From contig NZ_JAGPWD010000021.1 of the NCBI RefSeq assembly GCF_018119395.1, positions 1 to 64,000 of the forward strand: DNA of 64,000 nucleotides, given 5' to 3'. Every line of letters begins with the position of its first letter. The stretch's first letter is position 1. The notes below the pieces were generated by a model. It was given only the letters and a program-made list of their open reading frames with translations, was not told the origin of the DNA and ran no database searches. The DNA comes from Massilia sp. ZL223. Lineage in GTDB: Bacteria > Pseudomonadota > Gammaproteobacteria > Burkholderiales > Burkholderiaceae_D. A program made the translations under genes and the position numbers. Of the stretch, positions 8,609-16,973 are shown piece after piece.

Positions 8609-9037
8609 ATGCACAAATTCGTTCAAGTTTCGTCGATTGCCCTCGGACGCGGCCTGCTGTGCGGCTGCGCCGCGATCCTGTTGAGCGCGTGCGGCGGCAA
8701 TGGCGGCGACGCCGCAGCCGCCGGTCCGGTGACCCAGACCGCAGCCGAGGTGCTCGACAGCAAGACTTCTGCGGCCGTCCGCTTCGACCCAAGGAATCCG
8801 GCGGTGGCGGAAGCGGCAACGGCCGCCGCGATCGCCGGCACCAGCGCCGATGAGACCGCGGGACCGTCCGCGGAGAGCGCCACGCCTGAACCGGCGCCGG
8901 CCGCTCCGGCGCCTCAGCCTGCCGAGACGGCCGCCATGCCCGTGGCCCCCACTGCACCGGCCCCGGGCGCCGCTCCAGCCGCTGCCGGCACGGCCCGCAT
9001 TTACGTCGCAGGCGCCGGGCAGGCGGCCGTGCTGTAG
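8609..9037 (+). CDS. Ala/Pro-rich lipoprotein, possibly a truncated remnant
   Basis: The 142-aa product has a lipoprotein signal with lipobox LSAC around residue 25, then a low-complexity Ala/Pro region. It ends abruptly at TARIYVAGAGQAAVL. An Ala/Pro linker followed by an xRIYVA-like start is how many larger secreted parallel beta-helix proteins begin, so this may be the N-terminal stub of such a protein. Nothing recognisable follows in any frame before 9153. The start has an AGGGAG ribosome site. The 200 bp upstream are AT-rich compared with the rest. Confidence 0.6.
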   Translation: MHKFVQVSSIALGRGLLCGCAAILLSACGGNGGDAAAAGPVTQTAAEVLDSKTSAAVRFDPRNPAVAEAATAAAIAGTSADETAGPSAESATPEPAPAAPAPQPAETAAMPVAPTAPAPGAAPAAAGTARIYVAGAGQAAVL

Positions 9038-9152
9038 GAGCTCGGACCTCGGGCAGCAGCGGGGGCGCGATGGCCCGTGTCCGACGGATGAACTTTTCTG
9101 GCGGCCGGGAGCATAATGGAGTCCTTCCCACCCGACGCGGAAGGACAATCCC

Positions 9153-9644
9153 ATGAAAACGCTCGTCCCGATTGCCGCCGCCGCGCTGCTGGCCGGCAGC
9201 GCCCCTGCGCTTGGCGCATCCTCCTCGCTCACCCCGGCGGACGAAGCGGCCGCCTTCAAGGCCGCCGGCTTTACGCTGAAGGGCAAGCAGTGGCGCAAGT
9301 GCGAAGATCCGTCGCCGGCGTATTCGCCAGGCGAACTCAGCGAGGTGCGTGACCTGAACGGCGATGGCTTGCCCGAAGCGCTGATCACCGAAAGCAGCAG
9401 CTTTTGTTTCGGGCATAGCGGCGCCGCCTACACGCTGGTGTCGAAACAGGCCACCGGCAGCTGGAAAAAAATCACGGGCGGGACGGGCATGGTGGCTGTC
9501 TTGCCTGCGAAGGGCAAGGACGGCTGGCCGGACCTCGAGGTCGGCGGCCCCGGCTTCTGTTTTCCGGTAGAGCGCTGGAATGGCAAGGCCTACGTGCTGA
9601 ACCGGCACCAGTACGAGGGGAGGGCCTGCCGGCCGGGCCGGTGA
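9153..9644 (+). CDS. Secreted hypothetical protein with an FG-GAP/EF-like loop
   Basis: The 163-aa protein has a signal peptide (MKTLVPIAAAALLAGSAPALGA) and a segment DLNGDGLPEALI near residue 70, which resembles a calcium-binding DxDxDG loop of VCBS/FG-GAP repeats. A second acidic DGWPDLEVGG occurs near 130. Four cysteines in the mature part could form disulfides. The ribosome site GGAAGGA is well placed. It converges on the SRAP gene with 2 bp between the stops. No specific function can be given. Confidence 0.7.
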   Translation: MKTLVPIAAAALLAGSAPALGASSSLTPADEAAAFKAAGFTLKGKQWRKCEDPSPAYSPGELSEVRDLNGDGLPEALITESSSFCFGHSGAAYTLVSKQATGSWKKITGGTGMVAVLPAKGKDGWPDLEVGGPGFCFPVERWNGKAYVLNRHQYEGRACRPGR

Positions 9645-9646
9645 GG

Positions 9647-10312
9647 CTAGTCGATCGGCAGCGCGATCTGCGGCCCTTGCTTGCCCTTGTTCACATCGGT
9701 GCTGACCTTGTGCCACTCGAAGGCTTCCGGCGGCAGCGCCGCGCGGCGCGCCAGCTCGGCGGCTTCATCGGGCGTCAGGGCAGGGTCGAGCCAGAGCGCC
9801 GCATCTTCCGCATCGAGTACCACCGGGCGCCGGTCGTGGATGTCCAGCATTCCGCCCGACGCGTCGTCGGTGATCAGGACGAAGCCGGCCTCGGCCCGGT
9901 TCTCGGTGAAGGCGCCGAAATTCGCCAGCGCCAGCATATAGAGGGGTGCACGGTCCTTGCGGTGGATGTGCCAGGGCTGCTTGTGGCCTTTTTCGCCGGT
10001 CCATTCGTACCAGCCGTCGGCCGCGACCACGCCGCGCCCTGATTTCATCAGCGCGCGCCAGTAGCGGTTGGTGAGCTTTTCCATGCGGGCGTTGATGCAG
10101 ACCGGGACCTTGTCCTTGGCCCAGCGCGCCTGGTAGCTCCAGTACACGTCGTCCACGCGCCGCTCGCCATCCTGGATGTGCATCACCGGCCGGTAAGTGC
10201 CGGGCGCGACGTTATAGGCCGGATCGGATTCGCTGTCGAATACGGCGTCCGTCCAGCCGAAGGCGCTGGCGTAGTTGCGCGCCGTCTGGCTCTGGTCAAA
10301 TCGTCCACACAT
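9647..10312 (-). CDS. yedK: SOS response-associated peptidase family protein (SRAP/HMCES)
   Basis: The 221-aa protein begins MCGRF, the hallmark of SRAP proteins in which Cys2 becomes the N-terminal residue and forms a thiazolidine crosslink with abasic sites in single-stranded DNA. Other conserved parts are visible: NARMEKL, a GWYEW motif and IHDRRPVVL with the active-site histidine. This shields abasic sites during replication. The gene is monocistronic. Confidence 0.92.
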   Translation of the reverse strand: MCGRFDQSQTARNYASAFGWTDAVFDSESDPAYNVAPGTYRPVMHIQDGERRVDDVYWSYQARWAKDKVPVCINARMEKLTNRYWRALMKSGRGVVAADGWYEWTGEKGHKQPWHIHRKDRAPLYMLALANFGAFTENRAEAGFVLITDDASGGMLDIHDRRPVVLDAEDAALWLDPALTPDEAAELARRAALPPEAFEWHKVSTDVNKGKQGPQIALPID

Positions 10313-10384
10313 GGCTGCATCCTACCGCAAGCGCCGAAGAAGGCACGCACGCGTTCCGCCCGGCGCGCGCCTGCCGTGCGCCGT

Positions 10385-10413
10385 TTGGCCGTCCTCACCG
10401 GCGATGGTATGCT
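10385..10413 (+). promoter_or_regulatory. Sigma-70-type promoter of the small membrane-protein pair
   Basis: TTGGCC at 10385-10390 and TATGCT at 10408-10413 are separated by 17 bp, with an extended TG at 10405-10406. Transcription would begin near 10420, ahead of the AAGGAG ribosome site of the gene at 10454. Confidence 0.55.
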
Positions 10414-10453
10414 CAGGGGTAAATAGACAAATCGACATCGACAAGGAGCAGGT

Positions 10454-10855
10454 ATGGCAGCAAGCTGGTGGAAGGTATTGAAGACCGTGCCGTGGAGCGA
10501 GGTGATCCACGCCGCGCCCCAGGTGGCAACGGGTGCGCGCCGCCTGTGGGACACCGTGGCGCGCCGCTCCGGCACCATGCCGCCGCCGGGTCCCATCATC
10601 GACGAGATCGAACCGCAGGAAGACGTGTTCGGCATCGTCATGGCGCGCCTGGACAAGAACGAGACCACGGTGGGCGAGCTGCGCGGCCAGATGCTGTCGG
10701 CCTCGGAGATCATCGCCAACCTGGCCGACCAGAACGCCCAGCTGATCGCCAAGATGGATGTCATCCGCACCCGCATGCTCTGGCTGAGCGTCGCCACCGG
10801 CGTCTCTTCGCTGCTGGCGCTGATCGCGCTGGCCCTGGTCGCCGCACGCACCTGA
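10454..10855 (+). CDS. Small tail-anchored coiled-coil membrane protein, unknown
   Basis: The 133-aa protein has an N-terminal amphipathic region (ASWWKVLKTVPW), an acidic middle with a predicted coiled coil at about 65-108 (LDKNETTVGELRGQM to AKMDVI) and a C-terminal transmembrane helix at about 110-130. The topology suggests a tail anchor with the bulk in the cytoplasm. It has a strong AAGGAG ribosome site and is followed 13 bp later by another small membrane protein, probably in the same operon. The family is not recognised. Confidence 0.65.
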   Translation: MAASWWKVLKTVPWSEVIHAAPQVATGARRLWDTVARRSGTMPPPGPIIDEIEPQEDVFGIVMARLDKNETTVGELRGQMLSASEIIANLADQNAQLIAKMDVIRTRMLWLSVATGVSSLLALIALALVAART

Positions 10856-10868
10856 GGACCTGCCCGGC

Positions 10869-11078
10869 ATGAAAGCGGTACTGATCCTGGCGACCTCGTT
10901 CGTCTTCATTTCGATGCTGATGAACGCGGCGCGCCGGCGCGGCAAGCTCGACGAGCGTGCGAACCGCGCCGTCGGCGGGCTGGCGAACTCGATGCGCTGG
11001 TTCGTCTGGGGCTTGCTGTTCTTCGTCGGCGTGGTGTGCGTCGCGATGGCCTGGCAGACCTTGCAGGCTCCTCGCTGA
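10869..11078 (+). CDS. Small two-helix membrane protein, unknown
   Basis: The 69-aa product has hydrophobic helices at about 2-19 and 43-62, joined by a basic linker (ARRRGKLDERANR). It is close behind the coiled-coil membrane-protein gene and probably cotranscribed. No family is recognised. Confidence 0.6.
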   Translation: MKAVLILATSFVFISMLMNAARRRGKLDERANRAVGGLANSMRWFVWGLLFFVGVVCVAMAWQTLQAPR

Positions 11079-11085
11079 TCCCGGC

Positions 11086-11622
11086 TCAGCCCGGCGCCGG
11101 CGCGGTGCCGAACAGCACCGCCAATTCCTCGATCGCGCGCAGCACGTGCCGCTTCAGGTAGAGCCGGTAGCGCCCGTAATAGATCGCCACATCGTCGTGG
11201 TAGTCGCAGCCCAGGACCTTGTCGTCCAGCTGGGTCGCGCGCGGGCAATAGCCGGCCACGCGGTAGAAACGGTACCCGGCCGACTGCCCGGGCGACTGTC
11301 CCGCGGCCGGCTTGGTCCACACGTGGCAGGCCGCGTTGCGGCACTTCGCCACCAGCTCCGTGATGTTGGACGCATCTTCCTTCGGATCGATGTAATCGCC
11401 AAACACCAGCGGGCGGCCGCTCGCCCTGGCGGTCTGCAGCAGGTCGTGCAGATTCACCAGGAGCATGAGGACGCAGGCTTCGTAGACGGTCTCGGACAGG
11501 TCGTACTGTCCCAGGCTCTGCATCAGCGAGCGGCAGGTGCGGATGGCCTGGCCGGCGTCGAAATCGGCGGGCGGCGAGGGCGGTGCGCGGCGTTCAAAAG
11601 GGAAGACGTTGTCGGTGTTCAT
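11086..11622 (-). CDS. HEPN-like helical protein
   Basis: The 178-aa protein is mostly predicted helix. It contains CRNAACH, which matches the HEPN motif RNxxxH (RX4-6H with a polar residue after Arg) that forms the active site of many HEPN ribonucleases. There is no signal peptide or membrane segment. The start at 11622 is tentative: the open frame extends to 11760, but a -10-like TATGGT near 11650 would place transcription after the upstream ATG at 11694. No nucleotidyltransferase or antitoxin gene adjoins it, so its role is open. HEPN assignment rests on one motif. Confidence 0.5.
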   Translation of the reverse strand: MNTDNVFPFERRAPPSPPADFDAGQAIRTCRSLMQSLGQYDLSETVYEACVLMLLVNLHDLLQTARASGRPLVFGDYIDPKEDASNITELVAKCRNAACHVWTKPAAGQSPGQSAGYRFYRVAGYCPRATQLDDKVLGCDYHDDVAIYYGRYRLYLKRHVLRAIEELAVLFGTAPAPG

Positions 11623-11791
11623 GGTATGCAAGGCGTCTTGTGCTTGTGCTAACCATAGCACAGCGGCGGCGAGCGGCGGTTCAAGCGTGCGCATGGGCGT
11701 GCGATTCGCCAGGACAGCCCGCCAAAAGCTTCGCGCAAACTGTTGAAATTCCGGTATCATTCGCCGGTTTATTTCTTTTTTTCAACAAATC

Positions 11792-12754
11792 GTGCTCATC
11801 TCCAAGCCAGAAGCAGGCGCCGGGCTGGCGGCGCGCATCATGAACCTGGTCGACTGCGGCATCGTCGTCGTCGACAGCCAGCAAGAAATCGCCTTGTGGA
11901 ACAGCTGGATGGTGCCCCGTTCCGGACGGTCCGCCTCCCGAGTCCAGGGACAGCCCTTGTTCGACGTGTTCCCGGCCCTGCGCGGCTCGCGGGTCGAAGC
12001 GGCGGTGCTGGCGGCGCTGACCGATGGGCAGGCGGTCACTATCCCGCAGTCGCAGGACCGCACGCCTTTCCCGCTGCGCGAGGCCGGCAGCTTCGACGGC
12101 GCCCTGATCGAGCAGGCGGTGTCGGTGACGCCCTTCAGCGAGGACGGCGAACGCTGCTGCATGATCGAGATCCGCGACGTCAGCGGCTCCGCCGTGCGCG
12201 AACGCAAGCTGCTCGACCACGCCGAGTCGCTGCGCGCCCGCTCTTATGTGGACGGCCTGACCGGCATCGCCAACCGCCGCCACTTCGACGTGGCGCTGGA
12301 GCGCGAACTGCGCCGCGCCCAGCGCGCGGGCGGCGCGCTGTCGCTGCTGCTGGTCGACATCGATTCCTTCAAGGCCTACAACGACCACTTCGGCCACCAG
12401 CAGGGCGACAGCTGCCTGACCACGGTGGCGCAGGCGCTTGCCGCCATGCTCAAGCGCCCGGCCGATGTCGCGGCGCGCTATGGCGGCGAAGAGTTCGCCG
12501 CCATCCTGCCGGATACCTCGCTGGAACAGGCGCGCGCGCACGCCAACGCGATCCGTGAGCACGTGGCCGCGCTGAACCTGGTTCATGCGCCCGCGGCCGT
12601 GCATCCGATGGTCACTCTCAGCATAGGCGTGGCGAGCTTCGACAAGGACCGCCTGAACGAACCGGCGGCCCTGATCGAAGCGGCCGACAAGGCGCTCTAC
12701 GCCGCCAAGCGCGGCGGCCGCAACCGGGTGGTGGCGGACGGCGACGCGGCCTGA
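11792..12754 (+). CDS. PAS-GGDEF diguanylate cyclase
   Basis: The 320-aa protein has an N-terminal PAS-like domain (about 15-135) and a GGDEF domain (about 150-315) with the active-site sequence RYGGEEF. It probably makes cyclic-di-GMP from GTP. An RxxD inhibitory site (RPAD) sits five residues before GGEEF, so product inhibition is expected. The fold includes DGLTGIANRRHFD and the substrate aspartate in LLVDIDSFKAYND. There is no membrane segment, so the sensor is cytoplasmic. The GTG at 11792 has no clear ribosome site; an ATG at 11840 is an alternative. Confidence 0.85.
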   Translation: MLISKPEAGAGLAARIMNLVDCGIVVVDSQQEIALWNSWMVPRSGRSASRVQGQPLFDVFPALRGSRVEAAVLAALTDGQAVTIPQSQDRTPFPLREAGSFDGALIEQAVSVTPFSEDGERCCMIEIRDVSGSAVRERKLLDHAESLRARSYVDGLTGIANRRHFDVALERELRRAQRAGGALSLLLVDIDSFKAYNDHFGHQQGDSCLTTVAQALAAMLKRPADVAARYGGEEFAAILPDTSLEQARAHANAIREHVAALNLVHAPAAVHPMVTLSIGVASFDKDRLNEPAALIEAADKALYAAKRGGRNRVVADGDAA

Positions 12755-12772
12755 GGGCCGGCCGCCGATCTT

Positions 12773-14974
12773 CTAGCTTGATAGCGGCATCTTCGCGATC
12801 AGCTTGTCGAGCGTGATCGGATAGTCGCGCACGCGCACGCCGGTGGCGTTGTAGATCGCATTCGCCACCGCGGCGGCCACCCCGCAGATCCCCAGCTCGC
12901 CCACGCCCTTGGCCTTCATCGGCGAGGAGACCGGATCGGCCTCCTCGAGGAAGATCACGTCCTGGTGCGGGATGTCGGCGTGCACCGGCACCTCGTAGCT
13001 GGCCAGGTCGTGGTTGACGAAGAAGCCGTGGCGCTGGTCCACCACCAGTTCCTCCATCAGGGCCGCGCCCACGCCCATGGTCATGGCGCCGATCACCTGG
13101 CTGCGCGCCGACTTCGGGTTGAGGATGCGCCCGGCCGAGCAGACCGCCAGCATGCGCCGCACGCGGGTCTCGCCGGTGTAGGCATCGACCGCTACTTCGA
13201 CGAAGTGGCCGCCGAAGGTCGATTGCTGGAATTTCTTGTCCAGGTCGCCGTACTCCATGATGTCCTCGCCGACCAGTTCCGCGCCTGCCGCCACCTGGGC
13301 CAGCGGCACCGTGCGTCCGCCTGCGCGCACCGCGCCGTCGGCGAACACGGCCTCGCTTTCCGCCACGCCCAGGCGCTGCGCGACCGCTTCGCGCAGCTTG
13401 ACGCAGGCCGCGTAGACGCCGGCGGTGGAACTGTTGCCGCCCCACTGGCCGCCCGAGCCGGCGGAGATGGGGAAGTCCGAGTCGCCCAGGCGCACCTCGA
13501 CGCGCTCGAGCGGGACGCCCAGCATCTCGGCCGCCGTCTGGGCGATGATGGTGTAGCTGCCGGTGCCGATGTCGGTCATGTCGGTCTCGACGATGACCTT
13601 GCCCGCGCGGTCCAGGCGCACGCGCGCCGCCGACTTCATCACCAGGTTGTTGCGGAAGGCGGCCGCCACGCCCAGGCCGACCAGCCAGCGGCCGTCGCGC
13701 ACCTGGCCGGGACGCGGATTGCGCTTCTTCCAGCCGAAGGTGTCGGCGCCGAGGCGCAGGCATTCGGCGAAGCGGCGTTCCGAGAACGGACGGACCGGCT
13801 TTTCCGGATCGACCTTGGTGTCGTTGAGGATGCGGAAGGCGATCGGGTCCATCCCCAGCTTCTCGGCCATCTCGTCGATGGCGATTTCGAGCGCCATCAT
13901 GCCCGGCGCCTCGCCGGGCGCGCGCATGGCGTTCGCCTCGGGCAGGTCGAGGGTGGCCAGGCGCAAGGCCGTCATGCGGTGCGCGCCGGCGTAGAGCAGG
14001 CGGGTTTGCTGGACCGCGGTCTCCGGCTGGCCATCGGGCAGGTCGCCGGACCAGCTTTCGTGGGCGATGGCGCTGATCTTGCCGTCGCGCGCAGCGCCGA
14101 TGCGGATGCGCTGGATGGTCGCCGGGCGGTGGGTGGTGTTGTTCATCATGATGGCGCGCTGCAGGGCCACCTTGACCGGCCGCCTGGCGGCGCGCGCGCC
14201 GAGCGCCGCGCACAAGGCCTCGGCGCGCAGGAACAGCTTGCCGCCGAAGCCGCCGCCGATGAAGGGCGAGACCAGGCGCACATTGGCCGGCGGCAGGCCG
14301 AGGGTGCGGGCCAGGTCCTTGCGGCCCCAGTCGACCATCTGGTTCGAGGTGTAGACCGTCAGCTTGCCGCCTTCCCATAGGGCGAGCGTGGCGTGCGGTT
14401 CCATCATGGCGTGCGACTGGTCGGGCGTGGTGTAGGTGGCGTCCAGGCGCACCGCTGCTTCCTCGAAGGCGCGTGCGAAGTCGCCGACCCTGGTATCGGG
14501 CTTTTCCTCCTTCTTGGGCACGCCCGCCGTCGGCTTGGCCGCGGCCAGGTCGTAGCGTCCGGGCTTCTTTTCGTAGCGCACCCGCACCAGGCCGGCAGCG
14601 GCGCGCGCCTGCTCGAAGGTCTCGGCGACGACGACGGCGACGGCCTGGTGATAGTGCTCGATGTTCGGACCGCCCAGCAGGTGGGCGGTGTTGAATTTGC
14701 CCTTGCCCAGCTTGCCGGCGTTGGCGGCCGTGACCACGGCGAGTACGCCCGGAGCGCGCTTCGCGGCGGCGGTGTCGACGGAGACGATGCGGCCCTTGGC
14801 GACGGCGGCGCCGACGATGTAGCCGTGCGCCGCGTTCGGGGCGATGTCGTGGCGTTCGTAGGCGTAGGGCGCGGTCCCGGTGCACTTGAGCGGGCCGTCG
14901 ATACGGTCCGTCGGACGGCCGACGATCTTGAGCTGGTCGATCGGGTTCCGGGTGGCTGGCGTGGTGAATTTCAT
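12773..14974 (-). CDS. paoC: Aldehyde oxidase molybdenum-binding subunit (PaoC/YagR type)
   Basis: The 733-aa protein belongs to the xanthine oxidase family large subunits. It has an N-terminal aldehyde-oxidase hammerhead domain (to about 140) and the molybdopterin-binding domains containing GGFGGK, RAPGEAPG and GQWGGNSSTAG. The catalytic glutamate is in KGVGELG near residue 690. In E. coli PaoABC oxidises aromatic aldehydes in the periplasm with a cytosine-dinucleotide molybdenum cofactor. It follows the FAD subunit by 3 bp. No PaoD/XdhC-type chaperone gene is next to it. Length matches PaoC (732 aa). Confidence 0.88.
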   Translation of the reverse strand: MKFTTPATRNPIDQLKIVGRPTDRIDGPLKCTGTAPYAYERHDIAPNAAHGYIVGAAVAKGRIVSVDTAAAKRAPGVLAVVTAANAGKLGKGKFNTAHLLGGPNIEHYHQAVAVVVAETFEQARAAAGLVRVRYEKKPGRYDLAAAKPTAGVPKKEEKPDTRVGDFARAFEEAAVRLDATYTTPDQSHAMMEPHATLALWEGGKLTVYTSNQMVDWGRKDLARTLGLPPANVRLVSPFIGGGFGGKLFLRAEALCAALGARAARRPVKVALQRAIMMNNTTHRPATIQRIRIGAARDGKISAIAHESWSGDLPDGQPETAVQQTRLLYAGAHRMTALRLATLDLPEANAMRAPGEAPGMMALEIAIDEMAEKLGMDPIAFRILNDTKVDPEKPVRPFSERRFAECLRLGADTFGWKKRNPRPGQVRDGRWLVGLGVAAAFRNNLVMKSAARVRLDRAGKVIVETDMTDIGTGSYTIIAQTAAEMLGVPLERVEVRLGDSDFPISAGSGGQWGGNSSTAGVYAACVKLREAVAQRLGVAESEAVFADGAVRAGGRTVPLAQVAAGAELVGEDIMEYGDLDKKFQQSTFGGHFVEVAVDAYTGETRVRRMLAVCSAGRILNPKSARSQVIGAMTMGVGAALMEELVVDQRHGFFVNHDLASYEVPVHADIPHQDVIFLEEADPVSSPMKAKGVGELGICGVAAAVANAIYNATGVRVRDYPITLDKLIAKMPLSS

Positions 14975-14977
14975 GGC

Positions 14978-15931
14978 TCAGGCTTTCTTGAGGTCGTGCA
15001 GGACGCCGGCCAGGGTGCGCTGCACCAGCGGCAGCTTGAAGGCGTTGTGCTCGGTGGTCTTGCTGCCGGCCAGCAGCAGCTCGGTCACGGCGGCCGCCCC
15101 GGACTGCAGGCGCGCTTCGGCCGCCTCGACGCGCCAGGGCTTGTGCGCCACGCCGCCCAGGGCGACGCGGCCGCTGCCGTCCGGCTGGACGATGGCGGCC
15201 ACCGACACCAGTGCAAACGCATAGGACGAGCGGTCGCGCACCTTGCGGTAGACCTGGACGCCCCCGGCCGGCTTGGGCAACTTGACCGCGGTGATCAGTT
15301 CTCCCGGTTCGAGCACGTGCTCGATGTGCGGCGTGTTGCCGGGCAGGCGGTGAAAGTCGGCGATCGGGATGACGCGCGTCTTGCCGTCCGCGCGCACGGT
15401 CTCGACCTCGGCGTCCAGCACGCGCATGGCCACCGCCATGTCGCTCGGATGGGTGGCGATGCAGGCTTCGCTGGCGCCGACGATGGCGTGGTGGCGGCTG
15501 AATCCCTGCAGGGCGCCGCAGCCGCTGCCCGGGTTGCGCTTGTTGCAGGGCATGTTGGTGTCGTAGAAGTAGTAGCAGCGGGTACGCTGCAGCAGGTTGC
15601 CGGCCGTGGTGGCCTTGTTGCGCAGCTGGCCGGAGGCGCCGGAGACCAGGGCCCGCGTCAGGACGCCGTAGTCGCGGCGCACGCGGGCGTCGGCCGCGAG
15701 GTCGGTATTGCGCACCAGGGCGCCGACCCGCAGGCCGCCATCCGGCGTGGCTTCGATCTTGTCGAAGCCCAGGCCGTTGACGTCGATCAGGTGGGCGGGC
15801 GTTTCGATCTCGAGCTTCATCAGGTCGAGCAGGTTGGTGCCGCCCGCGATGAAGCGGGCGCCCGGCGTCCGGGCGGCGGCGGCGGCCGCTTCGCCGGCGC
15901 TGGCGGCGCGCTGGTAGGTGAAGGCCTTCAT
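14978..15931 (-). CDS. paoB: Aldehyde oxidase FAD-binding subunit (PaoB/YagS type)
   Basis: The 317-aa protein has the FAD-binding motif [12 protein letters not shown] near residue 30 and the second motif [13 protein letters not shown] cysteine-rich insert ([27 protein letters not shown]) provides four cysteines, as in PaoB, which carries an extra [4Fe-4S] cluster absent from most family members. The ATG overlaps the iron-sulfur subunit stop (ATGA). The open frame runs into the upstream gene, but 15931 gives the correct family length. Confidence 0.88.
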   Translation of the reverse strand: MKAFTYQRAASAGEAAAAAARTPGARFIAGGTNLLDLMKLEIETPAHLIDVNGLGFDKIEATPDGGLRVGALVRNTDLAADARVRRDYGVLTRALVSGASGQLRNKATTAGNLLQRTRCYYFYDTNMPCNKRNPGSGCGALQGFSRHHAIVGASEACIATHPSDMAVAMRVLDAEVETVRADGKTRVIPIADFHRLPGNTPHIEHVLEPGELITAVKLPKPAGGVQVYRKVRDRSSYAFALVSVAAIVQPDGSGRVALGGVAHKPWRVEAAEARLQSGAAAVTELLLAGSKTTEHNAFKLPLVQRTLAGVLHDLKKA

Positions 15932-16590
15932 GCGCGTTCTCCCGCGATTCCCGCGATGCCCGCAACTTCGCCGATCGCATCCAGGATGTTCGAGTAAGCG
16001 CCGCAGCGGCAGATATTGCCGCTCATGCGCTCGCGGATCTCTTCGAGGGACAGCAGGGGGCGCGCGCCGATGTCGGCGCTGGCGTGGCTGGGCACGCCCT
16101 GGCGGATCTCGTCGAGCACGGCGACGGCCGAGCAGATCTGGCCCGGGGTACAGTAGCCGCACTGGTAGCCGTCGTGCTTGACGAAGGCCGCCTGCAGCGG
16201 ATGCATGCGGTCCTTGCTGCCCAGGCCCTCGATGGTGGTGACCTCGGCGCCCTCGTGCATCACGGCCAGGCTCAGGCAGGAATTGATGCGGCGTCCGTCC
16301 ACGATGACCGTGCAGGCGCCGCACTGGCCCTGGTCGCAGCCTTTCTTGGTGCCGGTCAGGCGCAGGTGTTCGCGCAGGGCGTCGAGCAGGGTGGTGCGGG
16401 TGTCCAGCTGTAGGGTGACGGCTTTGCCGTTCACCTTCATGCTGACCCCGGCGGTGCTTGGCGGGCGCTCCTGGACAGCCGCGGCGTTCGCCTGGGCCGC
16501 GCCGGCCGGCATGGCGGCGCTCGACATGGAAGCGGCGCCGGCAAGCAGGAGATTGCGGCGGCTGATCTTGACGTAGCTGAAATCGTGCAT
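15928..16590 (-). CDS. paoA: Aldehyde oxidase [2Fe-2S] subunit with Tat signal (PaoA/YagT type)
   Basis: The 220-aa protein begins with a Tat-like signal ([11 protein letters not shown]) followed by a plant-type ferredoxin domain with [12 protein letters not shown] and a second cluster domain with [11 protein letters not shown] and NICRCGAY. It transfers electrons from the molybdenum centre to FAD. The Tat signal shows the complex is exported folded to the periplasm, the other subunits hitch-hiking. AAAGGAACGGGAGC precedes the ATG. It is first in a three-gene operon (paoABC). Confidence 0.9.
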   Translation of the reverse strand: MHDFSYVKISRRNLLLAGAASMSSAAMPAGAAQANAAAVQERPPSTAGVSMKVNGKAVTLQLDTRTTLLDALREHLRLTGTKKGCDQGQCGACTVIVDGRRINSCLSLAVMHEGAEVTTIEGLGSKDRMHPLQAAFVKHDGYQCGYCTPGQICSAVAVLDEIRQGVPSHASADIGARPLLSLEEIRERMSGNICRCGAYSNILDAIGEVAGIAGIAGERA

Positions 16591-16973
16591 GCTCCCGTTC
16601 CTTTGCAGATACCTCGGGCTTCCGGAGACCGACCCGGTGCGCCGGAAGGGCGAGGCATGAACCTTGATTGAACTTTGCCGGGTACCGCTATCGAGGCATC
16701 GGAGCGGCTGGCACCGTCCGGCCTCGATTGGACGGCGGCCATCGGCTTGCGGGGTGGCTCGGGTTTCGCCTCGACGATGGGCCCTCGCCGCTGCCGCCGT
16801 GATCCCGCCTCGCAGCCCCGGCAGCCTGTTGGAATGTAGCGGTAACAGCGCCGAATGATTCTAAGTCAGCGGACTTCAAGGCGCGCGTACGGTAGGGCAC
16901 GGCAATTTTTCTCTATCAAAAGCAACAGCTCACCATGCGCGGGCCGGCGCCAGAGAGCCCGGCCATGGAGTCC
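16591..16973. other. Intergenic region, pao promoter side and PHA synthase tail
   Basis: This 383-bp gap lies between paoA and phaC, both on the minus strand. Short open frames here (for example 16688-16900 on the minus strand) lack ribosome sites and were not called. A GGCCGG/CCGGCC hairpin at 16942-16964 could act after phaC but has no T-run. I see no clear promoter hexamers. Confidence 0.5.

Noticed and set aside
12618..15980. 1120-codon open frame on the minus strand
   Set aside because: It overlaps paoC and paoB in another frame, is Arg/Gly/Ala-rich with no motifs, and comes from the GC skew of codon positions.
16688..16900. 70-codon minus-strand frame between paoA and phaC
   Set aside because: No ribosome site, no recognisable features, basic low-complexity composition.
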